Shown in pieces: positions 24,096 to 33,400 of a stretch of 64,000 nt of DNA (positions are counted from its first letter, which is position 1; every line of letters starts with the position of its first letter). The DNA lies in the NCBI GenBank assembly GCA_036365455.1, contig JAWQUS010000017.1, positions 12,648,001-12,712,000 on the forward strand. The letters run 5' to 3'. The stretch is from Macrosoma leucophasiata (Eukaryota; Arthropoda; Insecta; Lepidoptera; Hedylidae). Position numbers and translations under genes: made by a program. Below the pieces are notes generated by a model. The model saw only the letters and a program-made list of their open reading frames with translations, was not told where the DNA came from and did no database searches.

Positions 24096-24901
24096 GTACC
24101 CTTCGAGAAATACAACTATTAAAGTTACATTTACTTATTAAGACAATATACAATTTTATTACAAAACTATCCTAAAAACCACAGAACCTTTGTTGTTGTT
24201 GTTACCTTACCTGTTCTGTGGTAAAACATACAACTTAATAAACGAGAATGATAGTGGTTAACGTATCTATGTTTATATTAAAAAGAGAAAGTTAAATTAG
24301 TAAAAATTTTCGTCCTCATTTGTTTATATATTCAGGGAAATTTTATAGCGATAAACGTAATTACAAGCGAGAACAAGCATAGATAGAGAACGAATTAAAA
24401 TTTTATGTAAATAATTTTAAACTCAACTAAGTAGGTATGTATTTGAAATGAATATAGTGGATAACAGCAATACTGATTTATTTTATATTAGCTGGCCGGC
24501 AAACTTCGTATTGCTTTAAAAAATAATAAGAATAAAGATAAAAAATACACTACAGTTTTAGCGAAACAAACAAACAGCAATTGATTTTTGAAAATTGCCT
24601 ATCCTGTCCAGTTTTGGTAATAATTCAATGACATTTATTAAAAATGAAATGTGTACGCCATGGCGGGCTTTGACATTTGAATTTATGAAACTATGTAACG
24701 AATTATCAAAAAATACGAATGTTGCTGATACATGTTCTCGACTCAGAAAAATTATTTTTTTACTATATTTAATTAAAAGTAGGTTTCGATCGAGTCTACC
24801 GTAGATCTGTGGCAGAAAATATAACAGGTAATATCTGTGCTTAGGTTCGTAATGGCGGATGTGTAAAATTGATTATTAACGTTGTGCATTTTTAACCACT
24901 A

Positions 24902-25430
24902 ATGCCACCAATACTACCACTACCATTACCATCATCGTCACCACCACCACCATCACGACCACCACTATCACCACTACCACCTCCACCACCGCCACCACCA
25001 CCAACGCCATCAACGCCACCACCAACACCAACATCACCACACATCTACGCCACCAACGCCTCCAAAACTACCAACAACACCACCAACGTAACCAACGCCA
25101 CTAATGCCTCCATCGAGACTAAAAACCACCACCACCACCCCTAACGCCATCTACACCACCACCAGAGTCACCATCAACACCTACTACCAACGATACCAAT
25201 AATACCAATAACACCAATAACACCAACGACACCAACGACACCGACGACACCAACGACACCAACGACACCAACGATACCAACGACACCAACGACACCAAAG
25301 ACACCAACGACACCAACGACGCCAACGCCACCAACGACACCAACGCCACCACCACCACCACCACCACCACTACCAACACCACAACACCACCAATGCCATC
25401 AACACCACTTACGCCACCAATTTTGTTATT
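24902..25430. repeat. CCA/ACC-rich low-complexity tract, about 530 bp
   Basis: Imperfect ACC, CCA and AACGACACC-type units make up a long pyrimidine/purine-biased tract. It reads open in several frames (Pro/Thr-rich one way, Val/Ser/Leu-rich the other) only because of its periodicity. Confidence 0.85.
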
Positions 25431-25439
25431 TCTTGTATT

Positions 25440-25620
25440 TAATTTAGTCGTTACGGCGGTAACAGAAATACATAATTGTGAAAATGTTAGCTTTCTAGCT
25501 ATCACTGTTTATGAGATACAGCCTGGTGACAGACAGACGGACGTTCGGACAGACAGACAGACAGCGGAGGATTAGTAATCGGTAGGGTCCGCTTTTACCT
25601 TTTAGGTAGGAAATCCCCTA
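25440..25620 (+). repeat. GACA-bearing interspersed repeat
   Basis: 'gagatacagcctggtgacagacagacgg...cggacagacagacagacagcgga' followed by 'gtagggtccgctttt' is a frequent lepidopteran repeat module. It is non-coding. Confidence 0.5.
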
Positions 25621-26049
25621 AGAGATAGAACAAAGATACAGAATAGCTTAAAAATATTCGATACGATTCTTTAAATTGACATAACTTTTTTATTTCTTAA
25701 CCGATTCTCATGAAACAAACACTAAATGTTAAGTGAAACGTAACATAATATATTACTAAAAACCGCAGATCGAATAAGCTGTTTCTGAAATTAGCGTGCG
25801 CAAACACACAGACAAACAGACATTTTTCCGGGATAAAAAGTACCCAGTGTTGTGCGCCAAAGGTTAGAGTATAATCATACCAAGTTTCATTGTAATCGGC
25901 CCGGTAGTTTTTATGTGATGCTTGAACAAACAGACAGACAGACAGACAAAAATTTTTCTAATCACATATTTGGGTTCGGTATCGATCTAGTAACATAGTG
26001 TCAAATCTTTCCTTCACATTAGTAAAGAAGTCGCTTTTACCCTTAATAA

Positions 26050-26225
26050 TTATTTCGCGCTGCTGCTACCATAAAGCAATGCAATAAATGTGAAGGAAAG
26101 ATTTGACAAATCGGGCAGGACTTCAGTAGCTCAATTGGAAGAGCGGCTGGACTAGATTCCCAGTAGGCCGCGAGTTCGAGTCTCGTCTGAAGTCAAATTT
26201 TTCTTTCCATTTTTCTTTAAATAGA
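26050..26225 (+). repeat. tRNA-derived SINE, family A, best copy
   Basis: Positions 26120-26194 fold as a tRNA: acceptor stem ACTTCAG/CTGAAGT, D-arm GCTC/GAGC, T-arm GCGAG/CTCGT. The anticodon stem GCTGG/CCAGT, however, encloses nine bases instead of seven, so a working tRNA is unlikely. The flanks are shared with the copy at 18490-18665. Confidence 0.7.
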
Positions 26226-26959
26226 AGAAAGTTTATTTTAATTCATACATATAGCACACCTTTCGGTTCTCCTGGCAGGCACTTGTGCTCATCAAAATCG
26301 CCTGTCAATTTTTTTTTAATCTTCACTATATATGAACTAAATTATATAAAAATTTCAAGCTTACAGGTTAAAGTTTTTTTTTTTTTTTCACATTTTCAAA
26401 AATGTGGGGTTGGTGACGTGACTGGCTGATCCTTGCCAGGCGATAGTTTTTGTACTTGGCGTGTTATGATTTATCCCTACAAAAATTTCCAGCCTTACAG
26501 GACCAACGGTGCTCGGAGGGTTCAGTATCTCTGTCTAAGTCACTAAGAGAGCAGGTACAAATGTTTGCTGTCTTTTGACCGGAAACCGAAAAATACTAAT
26601 TACATTAAAACATATACCCCATTATAAATATTATTACATGTATAAAAAAAATATATCTTTAATTTAGCTTTTTCGTTCCGTTTATCTTTTTGCAACACCA
26701 GCGATACATTTTTCCTCAGGACTGGTCGTGCGCGATCTCCTTTATATTTTGCAGTAAATATTTTTTGATATGAAATTTTTGCATAAGTAGATACGTACCA
26801 CAGTAAGTGGTAAAAAAAGGAAGGGTCAAATCGTTAGTTGTACAATAACGGACAGATATAAATATCATCTATACGAATAAATAAAATTGGAGTGTCTGTT
26901 TGTAATATAAAATTAACCGCTTTTTAGTAAATGCATATGTATGTATACACGGTACCTAC

Positions 26960-27130
26960 ACCAAAACAACATTTTCTTAAATGTTTGTCTGTCTGTCTGT
27001 CTGTTTGGCGGGGCTAATCTTGGGGACGGCTGGACCGATTTTGATGGAACTTTCACCGGCAGATAGCTGATGTATAATCATTCTATTCTATTCTATGAGT
27101 AATCTAGGCTACTTTTATACAAATAATTAG
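26960..27130 (+). repeat. LINE-tail type repeat
   Basis: 'gtctgtctgtctgtctgtttggcggggctaatcttggggacggctggaccgatttt' is the same family as 18170-18400. It ends about 180 bp before the conserved upstream motif of P450 gene 2. Confidence 0.45.
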
Positions 27131-27305
27131 ACACCAAAGAAATTCGTGCATTAGTGACCTCAACACATTCGCAAAGTTGCAAAGTGCATGATGCATAGCC
27201 ATAGATCATTACCTTACAAAACAAGAATGGAAAAAGTTAATTTTAATTATTATTGTCACTAAAGCCAATATTTACCATGTAATTAATGCGATATAGAATC
27301 TTAAT

Positions 27306-27325
27306 TATTTGCATAATTATGATAA
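27306..27325 (+). promoter_or_regulatory. Conserved upstream 20-mer of P450 array, gene 2
   Basis: It is identical over all 20 bases to the motif upstream of gene 1 and lies 152 bp before the start codon. The downstream blocks 'caggagcaatatcctgaacaatagcag' (B) and 'cagagtcaatctcccagaataatagc' (A) are also alignable, suggesting a shared promoter and 5' UTR. Confidence 0.6.
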
Positions 27326-27457
27326 GATTGTCTTTTCAAGTTAATGCAGGAGCAATATCCTGAACAATAGCAGCATCATTTTAACAACAGGCAAACATTA
27401 AATAAATTAGTGAACAATTTATATTAACAGAGTGTTTTTCAATCCAAAAATAAAAAA

Positions 27458-30400
27458 ATGGAAATTGGAGCAAATCCATTATTAATTTTCATTTGGGAGG
27501 AATGGAAATTACTGACATTTCTAACAGTATTACTTGCATTTTATTGTTACGGCACAAGTACATTTGATTATTTTGAAAAGAAAGGGATTAAGTACTTGAA
27601 ACCAACAGTGCTAGTGGGCAATTGGCAATACAGAGTATTGGGAACAAAATCATGCCATGAATTTAATTTAGAAGTATATAATCATTTCAAAGGGCAACCA
27701 TATGCAGGTAAGTTTATCACATATATTAAGTTTGAATGACAATTCATTGACTGACTGAAATCCAAGCATTCCACTGATTAGTCACTTATGATGATCATCA
27801 TGATCATGGTAAGTAAAAGTCATGCATAAGATTTTCACAATTATATTTTTGATATGAAGATGTATAAAGAGATATTATTCCAGGCAATTATTATTTTTGG
27901 TGTGTTTCCAACCAAATACAGAATGCAGATATTCAAAGGAATCTACTTACTGCATTCGAGATTCAGGCGTGCGATGAGTGAGAAGAAGAGTAATTGCATA
28001 TTGTGACGAATGAACACTATTCCCACAACTAATAAAAATTAAAAATTAATTAAAAATTGTAAAAGAGCACATTGAAAGTTCTGATTTCAACTTATTTGTT
28101 ACAGGTTTCTTTGAAGGTCGGCTGCCTGTTTTGCTTATACTCGATCCGGATCTTATCAAAATAGTGACAACACGAGACTTTGATTATTTTGCTGACCGTC
28201 CTATATTTTCTACAAACGAACCAAACTATATATCACGCAATTTATTACAATTGAAAGTAAGAAACATATTTTATATTTATTCTGATTTTTGTAGGTTTTG
28301 CTGAAAGCTCTCTTCATAATACGAGCATAACTACTTTCGTTCCATTCTAAGTACTTATGTGACCATGGGCGAGCTTCGGTTGAAGGTGATCATCATTGGA
28401 AAAGGAATTTAAATCATCTACACAAAAACCAGAGGTCAGAATGCAGATACGTTTACCCCTGAGACCTTAGTTCTTGTCTCTGTGATAGTTATTACGGGGC
28501 CATACATTACCACCTAACCCGAACACGATAGTGCTGAACACTACTATTTGGCGGTAGATAGATTAGGTAAACGGCCAGTACCTATATAGTACATTTTTCT
28601 GATTTTTTAATTTTGTTTTGATGATAGATTGTGGTAGTAGGCGTGGTAAACTGCAATTCCTAAAGGAGATGCAACCTCCTTTAGGGATTGCAGTTTACCA
28701 CGCCTCAACTTGTTTAATGTTTTAACTAACCACTTACACTACCTGCCGATCTATTTCATTTATTAAATAAACTAGCTGACTCGGCAAACTTCGTATTGCC
28801 TCAAAATGAAATAATGTGTCAAAGGTTTGAAAGATACGGACTATTTGTATGGGAAAATAAAATTGTGGTTTTTACTGTTTCCCTTCAATTTCTCGATATT
28901 TTCTTACATTTTAAACCTTCCTTGGACTTCCAAAAATCATTCAAAACCAACATTAGCCAAATCGGTTTAGGCGTTCTCGAGTTTTAGCGAGACTAACGAA
29001 CAGCAATTGATTTTTATTTATATATATATTTTATAATATATAAGAGATGTATGTATATGTGATTTCTTTTTAAAGGGGCAACAATGGAAGGCAGTACGTA
29101 GTGTAATAACCCCTTCATTTAGCTCAATGCGTCTTAAATTAATGATGCCACTTATGCAACAGTGTGCTGACAATCTTATCAACTTCTTAAAACAATATGG
29201 TAAGTAGAACTAAGAATTTATAAGTATGAGCTTGATACAATAGTTGGCAATGCTTTTCAATACAAACTTTAATGACAAAATACGAAAACTCAAATGTAGG
29301 TATGCATAATAATGCGTAGGTGACATAATAATCATTTACTGAAAACGGGCGTCGAACCCATTAAAATGTAGAAAATGATTCGTTATTTACGTAACGTAAT
29401 GTAACTTCACACCTGTTCCCCGAAAAGGTAGGCAGAGGTAAATGCATGCATTCAAGCTTACATCCAAACAGTAACAGGTGGCGAATCTGTAATTATTTCT
29501 AGAAAATGCAAAAATCCCAATAGAACCAGAAATAAGGGATTTTAAACTACTATCTCTGATACTCCCTGACCCGGGAATCGAACCCAGTGTAGTAGTAGTA
29601 GCCTGCTACCACTAGGCTACTGAGGCAGTTTATTTCTATGATAAATGAAGAAGTACTTATATATCATCTTGAATATCTAAATTTCTTTTCTTCCGGGAGA
29701 AAACGTTTGACTCGTCCCATATATCAGACTAGCGGCCCGCACCGGCTTCGCGCGGTTTCAATGTTACCCCTCCTATTCGTGTTAGCGTGATGTTATATAT
29801 CCAATCGGAGCCGTAGTTCCTGAGATTTGCGCGTTCAAACAAACAAACAAACTCTTCAGCTTTATAATATTAAATAAGTATAGATAAACATTTTCACTGA
29901 TTTTTAGATCAAAAGGAAATAGAAATTAAAAATGTAACGTTGCGCTACACATTAGAAGTTATAGGTGTGACGACATTTGGAATAAAATACGACTCTACAA
30001 GTAGTGACTCGGCGAAATTCATTGAGGTAAGTATTTAATTGTTGATCCTCACTGCTATAAACATCATGGAGGAGAAATTTATCTAGAGAGGCAGCCCTAT
30101 TATCCAGCAAATATATTTTTTTAATCGATTAATTATTAATAATCGATCTATTGATTCAATGTATGTATATAATTTTACTTGCAATATTTACACTTTTATT
30201 TTTCGTAACATAAGTTTAATATTTCAAGTATGCTACTTAAACCTACTTTTAGGTATGGTATCCGTGAGTCACCAAATAGCTAACAGTTGAAAACCAGCTT
30301 CGGTCTTCGGTCTGACATTATGCTGAACTGGAGGCTATTTGATGCAGTCGTGAGACGTTTATTTTATTAACGTTATGAAAGTGGCAAACAAGCATTCAGT

Positions 30401-33400
30401 TTACATTGATGTTAAGTGCTGACTGCAGTCTCAAAAGCAAATTAGACTAAATATAAAGAATAAGTAAAGTTATCATCAAATTCTTCAATATCTTCTTTCC
30501 AAAAACTTAGTCAAAGAAGTATTTAAATCTCGCACCCCTTATCACTTAGTACCAAGTAGCTGACAGTTTTTGTATGGGCTTCTTGGTACCGCTCCCTCCC
30601 TCTCGCGCTCCGCACACCCCGAACAATTGCTCTGATATTACACGTTCGTCAGATGACTTTTGTTTTCTTTAGACTGTGATAATATTATGAATTGTATGTA
30701 GATATCGTCATATTATCTATATTATATATACCATATGTATAAATTACCCTATAAATTTGCGGAACCATACACTATCACTTTACCAGGATACGATACTGCT
30801 AAAATAAGTACTACCATTTAACAGCAAATATTTATAAAATCATTATTATCCTTCCGAGATCAGTTTGTAAGTTTGTATGCCGTATTTTACCAATATTTTA
30901 TTTGCAGCTTGCTGGAAACTTCGATTATATTCCATTACCAAAGAGGCTGTTTATGTTGCTCACGATAATATTGTGGCCAACCCTATTAAAGTTCATCGAT
31001 ATATCGTTTTTGAACCGTAAATCTTGTGATAAATTAACGGCCATTCTCAACATGGCGAAAGCACGGAGAAAACCAATGGATTCCAAGTAAGATGTTTATG
31101 AATTCATTTATTTACTTTATTTATTATCGTGTCTTTTATAGACAATACCTACCAGCTTCGGTATTTTAAGAAAGATTCAATTATCATCCTATATAGGCCG
31201 TCTATCCTGTATCTATCATAACTTTTTCTTTTAATTTGGGAAACAATGTATTATACGTACAATTAAACCCATCATACTACATCATCACAGAATAAAAAAC
31301 AAAAAAAGATCAAGAAATTAAATTTATTTATCACGCTATCATTACAACAATGATGGCAGCATTAGTGCGGACCCACATTCGGGCACTAAGGGCATCTGTG
31401 GCTACGTGATCTCGAGCTACGGGGCTACGAGCTACGTGCTATGGGGCTACACTACATACGACTTAGTGTGCTACGAGCTACGCGTCAAGGTTCGGTTCGG
31501 TGCAATAACAGTAAGGTTCGGTCGCACCAAAATATTGTTAAAGTTAATGTAAAATTTTTAACGTTAAGGTACAGCATACCACAAATACATGTAAAAAATA
31601 TTTTGGTGCAACCGTTTTCGCGGGCTACACATATTTAAATAAAATTAATGGTTTTCTTCCCCTTTTTAATCCCGTTAAGCGATAAGTTCCAATAAAATAC
31701 AAAATACGTCTTTCATCAATTCTATAAAATAATGTTTTGTATAAAATTTTAAGTAGACTTGACCCATATGAATGAATCACGTTGTCCGATAGAAACTTTG
31801 TTTCCATTTTTCACTTCCTTAGGGGTAGAATTTCCTTCTTCATCATATTATTTTAAACGTTAACCTTAAAATTTGTGTTAAATTTTACACTACCTACTTA
31901 CATCTACATAATGATCTGTCTTGAATGCCTAACTCACATTCGTTAATATGATAAGGCATACAAAACATAATTACATTTCTAAGAATAAATCTAACATTAG
32001 ATCTAACATCCACACGTGTCCAATAAATAAGCTCCTTTTTAGAAGTAGATTAAAATTACTCTTTATAGCATGTGTTTATTTTTTGTGTTTTACTTCACCA
32101 GTAATTGCGACTATTTGCAAGGTTTGATTGATGCTGCTGCTAAAGAAAAGGAAGAGATACAGCAGGGTTCTAAGACTAGAGCAGGTAGGTATTTCCAGTT
32201 TTCCTTAAAACTTTAATAATTCTTGTGCACTTCTTATTGAAAAAAAAAATACATGAGGGCGGATTTCACCGTTTGCTCTAAGAACTGAGTTTAATAAAAC
32301 GCTAACACGCTTAAAATTTTGCATCCAATTTCAACCTCATCACGAACAATTTTCGTCGGTGAAATCTTAAAAGTGTTCTTGAACTCGTATAAGAACGTAA
32401 AATTCGTCTTATTACGACGCTGAAATTGGCCCTAAGTATTTCTATATGTGGGTTCCTGTTTATTTATATCAATGTGTTCATTTTACAGAATTGGATGACG
32501 ACACTTTAAACGGACAATTTCTAATCTTCTTAATTGCGGGTTATGACACGACAAGTTCTTTACTAACTTTTACAATTTATACATTGGCTATTAAACCTGA
32601 TTTGCAGACAAAAATGAGGGCCCATATCGAAGAAGTGACTAACGGAAAAGAATTAACGTACGAAATTCTGGCTGAGCTTGATTATCTTCAAGCGTTTTTT
32701 TATGGTAAAGAAAACTTTGATAAGCAATAATTTCTTATAGTAGCTGCCTCAGTAGCGTAGTGGTAGCAGGCCATTACTACTACGCTGGAGGTCCTGGGTT
32801 CGATTCCCGGGTCGGGGACTACGGATAACGGTTTAAAATTCTTTGTCTCTGGTTCTATTGGGATTTTCACATTTTCTGGAAGTTTCCCATTAACTCGGAG
32901 TTTGGTAATGTGCCCGGAGATGGCAACAGGTTCGCCACCTGTTACATGGGCCAAAACGTAACCGGCGCGTCGTGGGTGTTTGCATGTATGCTTGAATGCA
33001 TGCATTTACCTCTGCCTACCCCTTGGGGGATTACAGGCGTGAAGTTATTATTTTTTTTTTTTTACTGCAGTCTAAAGACATCTACTTATAAACCAAAGGG
33101 AAAATGCAGATGCTTTGCCGTAAGGCTTCAGTTGTTTGCCTCTGTGTCAGAATTAACGAGACCAGGAGGCATGCACTCACATTAAATGTTTAATGTGAAT
33201 TTATGCAAGCCGTAATATGGGTTTTTGGCGGGAACCTTGAAAGAGGCGTGTGGTGCTCTTATTTTATTTGGTTTTCTTGGTGTATTTTTAAAGTTATATT
33301 AAATAAAGTTGATGGCATTTTGTTTGATACAGGTTTATTATAGTGCCCGTGTATAGTGAATTACTGGTAGTGAATTTACTTCTTTTACTGGTGGTAGAGT

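Larger units (their letters stand above)
22524..27305. other. Spacer between P450 genes 1 and 2
   Basis: No gene or P450 exon is seen. The first ~80 bp hold the 3' UTR of gene 1 (AATAAA at 22537). The rest holds a divergent R290 copy, a GGACAAAGGCCTCCCCCA-type repeat at 23470-23590, a possible inverted-repeat element at 23765-24095, an RTE-like tail, a CCA-rich microsatellite, a GACA-bearing repeat, a family A SINE and a LINE-tail repeat. Confidence 0.55.

Noticed and set aside
24902..25505. Pro/Thr-rich plus and Val/Leu/Ser-rich minus frames
   Set aside because: Products of the CCA-rich low-complexity tract reading open in all frames.
26120..26194. Functional tRNA gene
   Set aside because: Nine-base anticodon loop and dispersed copies with shared non-tRNA flanks point to a SINE head.
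22524..27457. Search for a fourth, broken P450 between the genes
   Set aside because: No haem loop, PERF, I-helix or exon 1-like sequence was seen in either spacer.
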